Below, one piece after another: positions 37,348-45,076 of a stretch of 64,000 nucleotides of DNA; positions within the stretch are counted from its first letter, which is position 1; each line of letters begins with the position of its first letter. The notes under the pieces were generated by a model. The model worked only from the letters and a program-made list of their open reading frames with translations, did no database searches and had not been told where the DNA came from. The position numbers and the translations under genes were made by a program. This stretch comes from Polaromonas sp. (lineage in GTDB: Bacteria; Pseudomonadota; Gammaproteobacteria; Burkholderiales; Burkholderiaceae_C), in contig JANYGP010000019.1 in NCBI GenBank assembly GCA_025362315.1, positions 103,608 through 167,607 on the forward strand, given 5' to 3'.

Positions 37348-37605
37348 TCAAACCGCTGCCAGCGCGTTGGCTGGGTCGGTGCGCTTGGCGTGTAGGCGTT
37401 GCACCAGTTCGCGTATTTCAGCGTCTGACTTGCCAGCAACCCGCGCCGTTGCAATTGCCTGCGCTTCGTAGTCTGGCCATCCTTTGGCTCGCTGGCCTAT
37501 GGCAACACCGGTGGTGAATAACCCTGCTCGGATGGCGTTGTAAACGCTAGCGTCTGCCCGGTGTCCCAAAACCCGCTTAATTTCTGGCAATCTCAAAATC
37601 AACAT
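37348..37605 (-). CDS. AlpA-type phage regulator
   Basis: 85 residues with MLILRLPEIKRVLGHRADASVYNAIRAGLFTTGVAIGQRAKGWPDYEAQAIATARVAG. The 'RLPEVKxxxGxSxSTIYxxIxxGxFPxxVxxGxRAxGW' pattern is that of AlpA/MerR-like excisionase-regulators of P4-like islands, where AlpA activates the integrase/excision functions. It reads the same way as the integrase and lies between the small-gene trio and the 149-aa gene. Confidence 0.85.
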   Translation of the reverse strand: MLILRLPEIKRVLGHRADASVYNAIRAGLFTTGVAIGQRAKGWPDYEAQAIATARVAGKSDAEIRELVQRLHAKRTDPANALAAV

Positions 37606-37701
37606 TGCTGTATCCCCTTAGGTCTCACTAGCGGCTGCTAGCGATTGGGGGCAATGATGATTTTTTAACTCGTCGGCGTGAAGCCCGTCTGCTAGCAGAG
37701 G

Positions 37702-38151
37702 TTAAGGTGTGCTTGCAGACCGCATCTTTTTCCATTCTTTATACCAGGCTCGCCCCGTTCCGTGAGCAATTGGTTGCTGTTTTATAACGGCCCTTGCTGC
37801 AGCCTCATCACTTTTAAACTTTGGTTGCGAGTCTAGCCAAGTGAACACGTCAGCTTTCATGCTTCGGTTTTCGGCGTGAAGCGCATTAGCACCGCTTTTT
37901 GCCTGCCGTTTGTTGAAGTAGGGTGTCAGTAAATGAACAAGGTCGAAAATAGTTTCGGCTTCAGAATCAGCCGGGCTCATTTTCAGCATTAACTTAACAA
38001 ACTCTGCACATATTGGCGATTCGTTTATCTCGGGATCAAGGCTTAAATTTGTAAGTACCTCATTAATCTTTTCCCTCGCCTTGCCTTCTGGCGAATTAAT
38101 CCACTTAAGCCACAGCTCTGTATTAGAGAGGCCGTCTAAATCATCGTCCAT
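37702..38151 (-). CDS. Island hypothetical protein (149 aa)
   Basis: Acidic N-terminus (MDDDLDGLSNTELWLKWINSPEGKAREKI), mid-part LVHLLTPYFNKRQAKSGANALHAENRSMKADVFTWLDSQ and a basic end (GRAWYKEWKKMRS). I do not recognise a family. Its base composition looks more AT-rich (many AAA/TTA codons) than the flanking genes, consistent with separate acquisition. It lies between higA and the AlpA-type gene. Confidence 0.65.
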   Translation of the reverse strand: MDDDLDGLSNTELWLKWINSPEGKAREKINEVLTNLSLDPEINESPICAEFVKLMLKMSPADSEAETIFDLVHLLTPYFNKRQAKSGANALHAENRSMKADVFTWLDSQPKFKSDEAAARAVIKQQPIAHGTGRAWYKEWKKMRSASTP

Positions 38152-38256
38152 CCCGTCCCCTGTCTCGCACCTGAAAAGAAAACCACCGCCGCCGGGTCAG
38201 GGTGTCCCGGTTTTCACCACGGGCAATTACTCCGTGGCTAGGCGTGGCTTAAAAAG

Positions 38257-38559
38257 TTACGCTGCAGCGGCTTCAGAAACAGGTAGGCGCTTTACCCGTT
38301 TGCGTTCTTTAGCCGTTTGCTTGGCCTGCCATAAGTCACGCTGTGTTTGCAGTGCCAACCAGTAGCCGGGGTTTGTGCCCAGTGCCTCGGACAAGCGCAA
38401 GTCCATATCAGCAGACACGGCGGCGTGGCAGTGCAGCACACGCGACAACATCACGCGGCTGATACCCAGGTGGGCGGCAAAGCCCGTCACGCTCACGCTT
38501 AGGTCTGACAGCCAGCCCGTTAAAAGTTGGCCAGGGTGGGCGGGGTTGTGCATCATCAT
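38257..38559 (-). CDS. higA: HigA-family antitoxin (HTH-XRE)
   Basis: Start set at ATG 38559 or an adjacent Met (MMMHNPAHPGQLLTGWL). The HPG start, then VTGFAAHLGISRVMLSRVLHCHAAVSADMDLRLSEALGTNPGYWLALQTQRDLWQA, is characteristic of HigA/VapI antitoxins, which bind DNA through the XRE helix-turn-helix and neutralise HigB. It follows higB by 22 nt, the usual toxin-first order of higBA. The pair may stabilise the island. Confidence 0.93.
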   Translation of the reverse strand: MMMHNPAHPGQLLTGWLSDLSVSVTGFAAHLGISRVMLSRVLHCHAAVSADMDLRLSEALGTNPGYWLALQTQRDLWQAKQTAKERKRVKRLPVSEAAAA

Positions 38560-38581
38560 GGTCGTTTCACAATCGATCTTT

Positions 38582-38860
38582 TCAGTGGTAGTCCACATAG
38601 TCCAGCAGCTCCACGTTTTGGCCTTCAAACCTGAAAGTCAAACGCCAGTTGGCTTGTACCGTTGCTGCATAAAACCCAGCGCAGTCGCCTTGCAAATTAT
38701 GCAAACGCCACGATGGTTTTGCCAAGTCTTTGGGGCTGGTGGCCACGTTCAACGCTGTCAACAACTCACGCAACTTGTTGGCATGTATGGGCTGAATGCC
38801 TTTCATGCGCCCGGTTTTGAAATACGCCTCCAGCCCTTTGTGCCGGAATGACAGAATCAT
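38582..38860 (-). CDS. higB: HigB-family toxin (RelE-like mRNA interferase)
   Basis: 92 residues: MILSFRHKGLEAYFKTGRMKGIQPIHANKLRELLTALNVATSPKDLAKPSWRLHNLQGDCAGFYAATVQANWRLTFRF... matches the HigB/RelE-like 'killer' family (FxxKGLExxF, LHxLKGxxxGxWSVxVNGNWRLTF). Expected to cut mRNA on the ribosome. The partner higA follows downstream. Confidence 0.92.
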   Translation of the reverse strand: MILSFRHKGLEAYFKTGRMKGIQPIHANKLRELLTALNVATSPKDLAKPSWRLHNLQGDCAGFYAATVQANWRLTFRFEGQNVELLDYVDYH

Positions 38861-38912
38861 AATCTGTAAAGCCTTGATTTACAACCCGCAAGCCTTTTGC
38901 CCACGCCGTACA

Positions 38913-40151
38913 TCAAGCCGCCTTGAACTGAATCACGTCACCGCCCGTGGCCAGCTTGTCCAGGTAATCAGCCCATTGCTGAATCTGCTCAAACCGCTGC
39001 TTCAGGTATTGGGTGCGGTTGTAGCTTCGCCCGTTTGCGTCTTTTACCGCATGGGCTAAGTTGGCTTCAATCGCCAGCGGGTCGAGGTTAAGTTGGTCAA
39101 CCAGCATGGTGCGGGCGCTTGCCCTGAAACCGTGCCACGTTTGTTCTTTGCCGAAACCCAGCGCGTACAAGGCGCTGCGCACTGAGTTGTCAGAAACGGG
39201 GCGGTCGTGGCTTCGCTCTCCAGGGAACACATAGCGCCCATGGCCTGTAAGCGGTTGCAGGCCCTTCAGCAGCGCTACGGCCTGCGCTGGTAGTGGCACG
39301 GTGTGGGCATCGCCTTGTTCTTTTTCCTGTTTGGTGCGCTTCATTTTCATGCTGGGTATCACCCATAGTCCGGCGTTCAAGTCCAGCTCTGCCCATTCCA
39401 TCATGCTCAGGTTACCAGGGCGTTGGTACAGCAGCGGGGCTAGCTGCAAGGCGCATCGCACAATCGGCCCGCCTTTGTAGGCTTTCATGGCTCTGAGTAA
39501 TTCACCAAACCGCACCGGCTCGACAATGGCAGCAAAGTTCTTGCCCCGATAGGGTGTCAGACGGGCTTTTAAGCCCTCTGTAATATTGCGCTGGGTGCTG
39601 TTGGTGGTGGGTAGCCAATATTCCCAAACCTGCCGGGCCAGCATCAAAACCCGGTCTGCCGTTTCTACCGCGCCCCGCTCCTCCACTTTTTGCAGCGCTG
39701 CCAGCAGCTCCATGGCGTGAATGTCCTTCACGGGCCTATTGCCTATCCACGGGAACAGATCACGCTCTAGCTGCCGCAATGACCGTTCTGCATGGCCTTC
39801 GCTCCACTGTGGGGCTTGCTTGGCGTACCACTCACGCGCTACGGTGCTAAATGTGTCGCCATCGGTTCGGCTGGCCATGAGTTTTTCAGCTTTGCGTTGC
39901 ATCACCGGGTCAACGCCGTCTGACTTTTGCCGTTTTGCAGCATCACGGGCTTTGCGCGCCGCCGTCAGCGTCACGGCTGGGTAGCTGCCCAGCGCCAATT
40001 GCTTTTCAGCCCCGGCAAGTCGATATTTCAAAAACCAGCGCTTTGACCCAGCCGGGCTAACCTGCAAGTACATGCCGCCTGAATCGGCAAACCGCGCCTG
40101 TTTTTTATCGGCAGGACAAACGGCGTTTCGGCAATGGGCATCAGTCAGCAT
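38913..40151 (-). CDS. P4-type tyrosine integrase
   Basis: 412 residues starting MLTDAHCRNAVCPADKK, with a DUF4102-like N-terminal arm-binding domain (DSGGMYLQVSPAGSKRWFLKYRLAG, QLALGSYPAVTLTAARKARDAA), a SAM-like core-binding domain and the catalytic domain. Catalytic residues are Arg in LYQRPGNLSMMEW, His/Arg in HGFRASARTML, and the Tyr in SYNRTQYLKQR. It lies next to ssrA and its start codon directly abuts a GTACCCCC repeat, suggesting self-repression. The -10/-35 was not identified. Confidence 0.95.
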   Translation of the reverse strand: MLTDAHCRNAVCPADKKQARFADSGGMYLQVSPAGSKRWFLKYRLAGAEKQLALGSYPAVTLTAARKARDAAKRQKSDGVDPVMQRKAEKLMASRTDGDTFSTVAREWYAKQAPQWSEGHAERSLRQLERDLFPWIGNRPVKDIHAMELLAALQKVEERGAVETADRVLMLARQVWEYWLPTTNSTQRNITEGLKARLTPYRGKNFAAIVEPVRFGELLRAMKAYKGGPIVRCALQLAPLLYQRPGNLSMMEWAELDLNAGLWVIPSMKMKRTKQEKEQGDAHTVPLPAQAVALLKGLQPLTGHGRYVFPGERSHDRPVSDNSVRSALYALGFGKEQTWHGFRASARTMLVDQLNLDPLAIEANLAHAVKDANGRSYNRTQYLKQRFEQIQQWADYLDKLATGGDVIQFKAA

Positions 40152-40242
40152 GGGGGTACGGCTCCAGGTGGGGGTACGACTTTTGGGGGTACAAGGTCAA
40201 AATACTCCCTATTTTGTCAATTCTCCCCCCGTTTGTACCCCC
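40152..40242. repeat. GTACCCCC repeats near attR (candidate integrase arm sites)
   Basis: Three copies reading GTACCCCC on the minus strand (40152-40159, 40170-40177, 40185-40192) and one on the plus strand (40235-40242). The first touches the integrase ATG. Between these and the terminator of tmRNA (40243-40311) I see no gene. Confidence 0.75.
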
Positions 40243-40311
40243 GGTAAGCATTGGCTGTCAATAGCCGTCCTTAGCCCTTAGAATCACGTAAGTCGTTGAT
40301 TTACCAATAAA

Positions 40312-40345
40312 AAAGGCCGCTAACTGGTTATTGTTAGCGGCCTTT
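40312..40345 (-). terminator. tmRNA terminator
   Basis: A 10-bp perfect stem (GGCCGCTAAC / GTTAGCGGCC) with 8-base loop, followed on the minus strand by a T-run. The same hairpin is duplicated at 35365-35392. Confidence 0.92.
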
Positions 40346-40370
40346 ATACAGTGTGCTGGTGGAGCTGGGG
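40312..40370. other. attR / ssrA 3' end
   Basis: The original copy of the integration target: the last ~14 nt of tmRNA, its CCA end, and the downstream terminator hairpin. Matches attL at 35362-35419. Confidence 0.85.
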
Positions 40371-40743
40371 GGATTTGAACCCCCGTCCGCAAGCCTTTTT
40401 CGGGCAGATCTACATGTTTAGCGGTCTGGTTTAAGTCTCGCCACCTGTATCGCGCAGTCGCACGCTACACAGGACGCCAGCACCCTATTTTCTTGCCCCT
40501 GGCTAAGGTACCCAGCCAGCTGCCAGCCGATAAAATTATCTTTACAGCCTGGACCTTTTAACTTGCGTTAAAAAACCCTTGCCCAGCCCATCGGCCTGCT
40601 GTTGTAAAGCTCACAAGCAATTAAGCTGCGAGTGCGAAACGTTCGTCGTTTGCAGTTAGTTTGTTTGAATCAGTTTTACGAGCACACTCAGCTCGACATG
40701 CACCACACCGCGACCGAACCCACGTCGAAACCAATGCAGCCCC
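40357..40743 (-). ncRNA. ssrA: Transfer-messenger RNA (tmRNA, SsrA)
   Basis: Rescues stalled ribosomes and tags their products. The 5' end reads GGGGCTGCATTGGTTTCGAC and the 3' end GTTCAAATCCCCCCAGCTCC followed by ACCA, which pair as the tRNA-like acceptor and T-arm. The tag reading frame GCAAACGAC...GCTTAA (40653-40621) encodes ANDERFALAA plus stop, the typical proteobacterial ALAA degradation tag. Length 387 nt. A TACAAT box 8 nt before the 5' end supports the start. The gene is intact although an element is integrated at its 3' end, because the repeat restores the sequence. Confidence 0.97.
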
Positions 40744-40751
40744 AACCACAG

Positions 40752-40757
40752 ATTGTA
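40752..40757 (-). promoter_or_regulatory. -10 box of ssrA
   Basis: TACAAT on the minus strand, 8 bases before the G-tract of tmRNA. A convincing -35 at 17-bp spacing was not seen. Confidence 0.6.
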
Positions 40758-40839
40758 AGGTGGTACTGGTTTACAAGGGTAGGAAGGTTAAAACTATTGA
40801 ACCGTCTTGCTGATACAAATAAAGCGATGTTACTGGCTG

Positions 40840-42696
40840 CTACCGAAGTGCAACACCATGAAATTTGGCAAAATCTGCCCGCTCGCGCAGCACTGAATTG
40901 ACCCTGATGCAACTTTTTGCAGCTTTGGCACTGCCGGGTTGTGCCTTGCCTGCCAGTAAATGCTGCTGAAAAGCGTTGCTCTGGTACGGATCACTGACGA
41001 CGTATCCGGCCTGGTCAATGCAGGTGTTGTTGCTGCAGAACTGCCATGTTGCCGCGTAAATCACTCGGCCGTCCCGGGTCAAGCCTGGAAAAGCACTGGC
41101 AATGATTTTTTGACGATAACTTGCTTTGGGATCTTGGGAAGGTTCATCCCATGGTGCGAGATTAAAAGCTTTGGCAGCATGGGAGGCATACCACCAGGTT
41201 TGACCACGGTACTCGTAAACCAGGTCTGCAAGTTGACCTTTGGCAGTCGAAATATCCGGTGTAAAACCAAAAGTTACTTTACCGGACGGTGAGGTGAATT
41301 GCTGTTCAGGCAAGCACTGTTTGCCATCATTGCCAAATCCAAACACCCGCATGGTTGCGACACTGGCAACAGGACGTTGTGGCAACGCGGCAAAATATTG
41401 GCCATCTACTGAAATCATGGGTAAAGAGTACAAACTGCCATCCATACCTAACCGGTTCAGACACAGATTGGCTCTCCCTGAATCAGCAAGCAAGCGATTT
41501 TTTTCGGGATCTACAGTGATTGTTCGCGCTGTCAACATGCCTTCGCCCACTGAATCGCTTGCAGAATCGGGATTGGGCCAACTCAGTGAACGGATCTGGA
41601 TTGGACCAACAGGTCTTGCAGGGTAAGTGCTTGCAACTTCTGCTGCTGCTGCGTAAAAACCAGACATACCGCCTTTGAAAAGTGGCGATGCCAGCTTTTG
41701 GCGCGCCAGCAAATCGCTGAATGTGTAGTGCTCCCCATTGGTATCCACGATGTATCGCCAGCTTCCCTGAACTGGAAAAGCCTCGTTGGACAGCGGAGTT
41801 TGCGTGATTGCGACAACTTTTGCAGTGGACTGATTTCCTTGCACCGATGGCCCGGGCAGCTCGATCAGGCTGACCGCACTGAGCTGTTTGCCAGAAAATG
41901 AACGCAGTACAAATCGGCCGTCGGGACTGATGCGTTCATAAGCACCCAAAGCGACAGACTGGTCATCACCACGGCCTGCCAGATCTGGCGGTAAAGAAAT
42001 AAATTGGTTGGCAGCAACGCAAGCCTCATCAACCTGCTGTTGGGGAGCAACAGGGTTGAGCACAGCAGCTTGAGACGACTTAAACGCTGATGCTGACGCA
42101 GACGCAGGCCCGGGTGCATTGGCCGTGTCAATCGGGGCTTTTGCAAAGATTTGTTTGACACTGGGTTGTTCTGTAGTCAAGTCTGGTTTTTGCTGCCGCA
42201 GACCAGCATAAAACGCGCGAGCCCAAACATCCGGGTTCATGGCACCCGTCCACTTCGTAGCTTGCAGTTGACCAGAATGAACCATGAAAACACTTGGAAG
42301 ATGCTGGTATGCATCCATCCCAGTCAGTCGAGATGCACAAAGGCTCAAGCTTTTTTGAAGAATGGAAGCATGTTCAAGTTTGGACAGGCTGGACCGCTCT
42401 GCTGATTTCAGGGCGTCCCGCCATTCCTCCTCAAGCACGCGAGAATCGATCACGGGTATAAAACGAAGTCCTGCTGCCTTGGCCTGATTGGCGACGTCAT
42501 CGGCATGAAGCAATGACAGGACCATGCGGGGAGACCATACATAAATGACCGCGCTGGCTTGTGTTTTTTCAAGCATAGAAATGTCAGCGTCTGTCCAGCA
42601 GTCAGCTGCAAAACTGCTGGTTCCCCATCCTGCCACCAAAAGCCAGGCAAATTTCTGCAAAGACTTCAACAAAACTTCATGAAGTTGAATGCGCAC
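40840..42696 (-). CDS. Exported protein with thioredoxin-like and beta-propeller-like regions, unknown function
   Basis: 618 residues. Signal peptide MRIQLHEVLLKSLQKFAWLLVAGWGTSSFAA. Residues ~30-175 look like a thioredoxin fold without CxxC (SAVIYVWSPRMVLSLL, GLRFIPVIDSRV, HLPSVFMVHSGQLQA). A Ser/Ala/Gln linker (~175-225) leads to repeated strand blocks with SPDGRFVLRSF, VDGQYFAALP and TRDGRVIYAATW, which suggest a TolB/WD-like propeller; cysteines late in the protein may pair. I know no named family. The start overlaps the end of gph by 20 nt, so ubiG, gph and this gene are probably one operon, followed by ssrA. Confidence 0.7.
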   Translation of the reverse strand: MRIQLHEVLLKSLQKFAWLLVAGWGTSSFAADCWTDADISMLEKTQASAVIYVWSPRMVLSLLHADDVANQAKAAGLRFIPVIDSRVLEEEWRDALKSAERSSLSKLEHASILQKSLSLCASRLTGMDAYQHLPSVFMVHSGQLQATKWTGAMNPDVWARAFYAGLRQQKPDLTTEQPSVKQIFAKAPIDTANAPGPASASASAFKSSQAAVLNPVAPQQQVDEACVAANQFISLPPDLAGRGDDQSVALGAYERISPDGRFVLRSFSGKQLSAVSLIELPGPSVQGNQSTAKVVAITQTPLSNEAFPVQGSWRYIVDTNGEHYTFSDLLARQKLASPLFKGGMSGFYAAAAEVASTYPARPVGPIQIRSLSWPNPDSASDSVGEGMLTARTITVDPEKNRLLADSGRANLCLNRLGMDGSLYSLPMISVDGQYFAALPQRPVASVATMRVFGFGNDGKQCLPEQQFTSPSGKVTFGFTPDISTAKGQLADLVYEYRGQTWWYASHAAKAFNLAPWDEPSQDPKASYRQKIIASAFPGLTRDGRVIYAATWQFCSNNTCIDQAGYVVSDPYQSNAFQQHLLAGKAQPGSAKAAKSCIRVNSVLRERADFAKFHGVALR

Positions 42697-43336
42697 AAAT
42701 TGCCAATACGTCTTTAGCCGACTTCAGGACTCCGTCAGCGCCCCAGGTTTCAATTGAATGCTCACCCATGTAGCCCCATAAAGCTGCATAACCAGGCATT
42801 CCGGCAGCTTTTGCAGCATCGATATCGCGTTTGTCATCGCCGACATAAATGCACTCTGAAGGTAAAACTCCAAGTTGTCGGGCGGCTTCAAAAAGTGGTT
42901 CGGGATGCGGTTTGGTATAAGCCGTTGAATCACCACTCACCACTGCATGGACTTTAGAAAAAGAGGTGATGGCGTGAACGATGGGTAAAGTGAACCGCTT
43001 TGATTTATTGGTAACGATCCCCCATTTCAACTGCTGTTGCTGCAAACCGTTGATTACTTCAGGCACACCTGAAAACGGCTCGCAATGCATCAACATGCAG
43101 GATTCATAAGTTGAAAAAAACTCTTCTTTCAAATCATCATAGTCAGGTGAAGTAGCCGTTTTACTCAAAGCAATGGCAAGCATTCCACGAGCACCCGCCC
43201 CTGCCAGCGGGCGATAACAAGCAAGTGGCAATGACGGAAGTCCTCGCTTTGTCCTCATCAAATCGGCAGCAAAACCAAGCCCCGGCGCACTGTCTATCAA
43301 TGTACCGTCAAGATCAAATAAAACTGCTTTCAGCAT
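42677..43336 (-). CDS. gph: Phosphoglycolate phosphatase
   Basis: HAD-superfamily phosphatase of 219 residues from the ATG at 43336 (MLKAVLFDLDGTLIDSAPG). HAD motifs: DLDGTLIDS (nucleophile Asp), VTNKSK (Thr), lysine in YTKPHPEP, and YVGDDKRDIDAAKAAGM. In betaproteobacteria a gph gene regularly follows ubiG, as here, where the spacer is 28 nt. Hydrolyses 2-phosphoglycolate formed during DNA repair. The specific substrate is inferred from context; other HAD substrates are possible. Confidence 0.9.
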   Translation of the reverse strand: MLKAVLFDLDGTLIDSAPGLGFAADLMRTKRGLPSLPLACYRPLAGAGARGMLAIALSKTATSPDYDDLKEEFFSTYESCMLMHCEPFSGVPEVINGLQQQQLKWGIVTNKSKRFTLPIVHAITSFSKVHAVVSGDSTAYTKPHPEPLFEAARQLGVLPSECIYVGDDKRDIDAAKAAGMPGYAALWGYMGEHSIETWGADGVLKSAKDVLAICAHSTS

Positions 43337-43364
43337 TTGAATATTGGCCCAAAAAATAAAATGA

Positions 43365-44075
43365 TTACGCTGGTTTCCGGGTTGCAAACATGTAATTGAC
43401 AGACGTGTTGTTGTCCAGCCAGTATTTTTTGGTCAGCGGGTTGTATTGAAGACCTTTGGTATGCGTCAGGTCCAGCTCGCTGGATCGGCAGTAAGCTGCC
43501 AACTCACTTGGCTTGATCAGTTTTGCGTAATCATGTGTGCCACGCGGCAACAAGTTCAAAACATACTCGGCTCCAACAATTGCAAAAAGATAAGCTTTGG
43601 CATTGCGATTGATCGTCGAGAAAAAAACGTGACCGCCTGGTTTCACCAGCGTCGCACAAGCTTTCACAACCAACGCTGGATCTGGCACATGCTCCAGCAT
43701 TTCCATACAGGTCACGATATCAAAACTCGCAGGCTGCTCGACCGCCAGTGCTTCAGCACTGATCTCCCGATACTCAACACCCTCAGTTTGGGCTTCAAGT
43801 GCATGGAGCTGCGCAACGCGCAATGCTTTTGTGGATAAATCAATGCCCAAAACATTGGCACCTGATCGGGCCATTGCGTCAGCCAGAATCCCGCCTCCAC
43901 AACCAACGTCAAGTACCTGACAGTCTTTAAAAGCTGTCTGCTCTTGCATCCAGCCCAGTCGCAATGGATTGATTTGATGAAGTGGTCGAAACTCACTTTC
44001 CTTGTCCCACCAACGATGCGCCAGGTCAGAAAATTTGGCGAGTTCAACTGGGTCGAAATTATCTTTGATAGTCAT
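43365..44075 (-). CDS. ubiG: Ubiquinone biosynthesis O-methyltransferase UbiG
   Basis: 236 residues; SAM-dependent methyltransferase acting at two steps of ubiquinone synthesis. FSDLAHRWWDKESEFRPLHQINPLRLGW is UbiG-specific; SAM motif VLDVGCGGGILAD; then VTCMEMLEHVPDPALVVKACATLVKPGGHVFFSTINRN and LPRGTHDYAKLIKPSELAAYC. First gene of the ubiG-gph line, separated from ompA upstream by a terminator. Confidence 0.97.
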   Translation of the reverse strand: MTIKDNFDPVELAKFSDLAHRWWDKESEFRPLHQINPLRLGWMQEQTAFKDCQVLDVGCGGGILADAMARSGANVLGIDLSTKALRVAQLHALEAQTEGVEYREISAEALAVEQPASFDIVTCMEMLEHVPDPALVVKACATLVKPGGHVFFSTINRNAKAYLFAIVGAEYVLNLLPRGTHDYAKLIKPSELAAYCRSSELDLTHTKGLQYNPLTKKYWLDNNTSVNYMFATRKPA

Positions 44076-44097
44076 AACTGCATTATCGTTTGAACAT

Positions 44098-44125
44098 AAA
44101 AAAACCGCGCCTGAGCGCGGTTTTC
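44098..44125 (-). terminator. Rho-independent terminator after ompA
   Basis: On the minus strand AAAACCGCGCTCAGGCGCGG followed by TTTTTTTATG: an 8-bp GC-rich stem and T-run about 20 bases beyond the ompA stop. Confidence 0.92.
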
Positions 44126-44144
44126 AATGGTTCATCACGAGGGA

Positions 44145-44813
44145 TTATTTATTGGCACGGGTACCAACGACCTCAATCTCAACACGGCGGTTTTTAGCGC
44201 GACCTTCAGCAGTTTTGTTGTCTGCAACTGGCTGCTTCTCGCCCTTGCCTTCGGTGTAAACACGGTTCTTCTCGATGCCTTTGGACACCAGATATGCCTT
44301 GACAGCTTCTGAACGCTTCACAGACAACTTCTGATTGTAGGCATCGCTCCCAACAGAGTCGGTGTGACCAACGGCGATGATGACTTCAAGGTTGATGTCT
44401 TTGATCTTGCCAACCAGGTCGTCCAGTTTTGCTTTGCCTTCTGGCTTGACAACTGACTTGTTGAAATCAAAGAAAGCGTCGGCTGCGAATGTGACCTTGG
44501 TTGCAACTGTGGCGGGTGCGGGAGCAGGCGCTGGCGCCGGTGCAGGAGCTGGTGCAGCAGCCGCGGGTGCAGGAGCAGAGGCTGGTGCAGCACGGGGAGC
44601 TTCAGGAGCAATGGCACCATCGCAGCCAGGAGCAGCAGTAGCGGGAGTCCAATTGGCATCACGCCAGCACAAAGTACCGTCGCCGTTTTTCCACTGCAGA
44701 TTGCCATGGCTGTTGCGCCAGTTGTCGCTTGCAGTTGTGGAGCCAGCAGCAACTGCTGAGCCGGCCATTGCAACGGATGCGAGCAGCATTGCTATTTTAT
44801 TTAGTCTGTTCAT
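44145..44813 (-). CDS. ompA: OmpA-family outer membrane protein
   Basis: 222 residues: signal peptide (MNRLNKIAMLLASVAMAGSAVAA), a short domain with paired cysteines (NGDGTLCWRDANWTPATAAPGCDG), an Ala/Pro hinge (APAPAPAPAPAP) and an OmpA-C domain (FFDFNKSVVKPEGKAKLDDL, VIIAVGHTDSVGSDAYN, KLSVKRSEAVKAYLVSKGI, RAKNRRVEIEVVG). This is the compact porin-less OmpA form common in Burkholderiales, binding peptidoglycan. Upstream of gyrA and divergent from it over 263 bases. Confidence 0.93.
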   Translation of the reverse strand: MNRLNKIAMLLASVAMAGSAVAAGSTTASDNWRNSHGNLQWKNGDGTLCWRDANWTPATAAPGCDGAIAPEAPRAAPASAPAPAAAAPAPAPAPAPAPAPATVATKVTFAADAFFDFNKSVVKPEGKAKLDDLVGKIKDINLEVIIAVGHTDSVGSDAYNQKLSVKRSEAVKAYLVSKGIEKNRVYTEGKGEKQPVADNKTAEGRAKNRRVEIEVVGTRANK

Positions 44814-45076
44814 TTCTGTCCTCAGAAGAAAGTTGCAGCAAGGCTGCGAAAAATTTCACGGTTACACGATGATTCGTATCCCGTAATCATAATTGTGCCA
44901 CATCGTTTACTGCTTCAAGGCCTACAGCTATAGGAAAGCGTCTTGAGACCGCAAAAAATGGCTTGCGTTGTGTCTGAGATACAACAGGGGCAATTACAAT
45001 GTAAGAGAGATCCATGACTCAACGTGAGTAACTGGATCGCCCATCAGCCCCACGCCATGAATAACAAGAACTTGAT

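Larger units (their letters stand above)
35362..40370. mobile_element. ~5-kb integrated element in ssrA (satellite-like mini-island)
   Basis: Bounded by a 58-59-bp direct repeat made of the tmRNA 3' end plus its terminator (35362-35419 and 40312-40370). It carries a P4-type tyrosine integrase next to ssrA, a higBA pair, an AlpA-type regulator, a 149-aa unknown, three overlapping small genes and about 600 bases with no certain gene. All recognised genes read leftward. It has no capsid, tail, terminase or conjugation genes, so it must depend on a helper for transfer or be a remnant. A copy of the host-type dispersed repeat lies inside it, which suggests it has been in this or related genomes for some time. 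Confidence 0.85.

Noticed and set aside
44318-44773. 151-codon minus ORF overlapping ompA
   Set aside because: Alternative frame of the Ala/Pro hinge of OmpA; no start signal or domain.
44940-45010. Imperfect dyad GTTGTGTC/GATACAAC upstream of gyrA as a supercoiling-sensitive operator
   Set aside because: Only 7 of 8 positions pair and no promoter elements could be placed around it.
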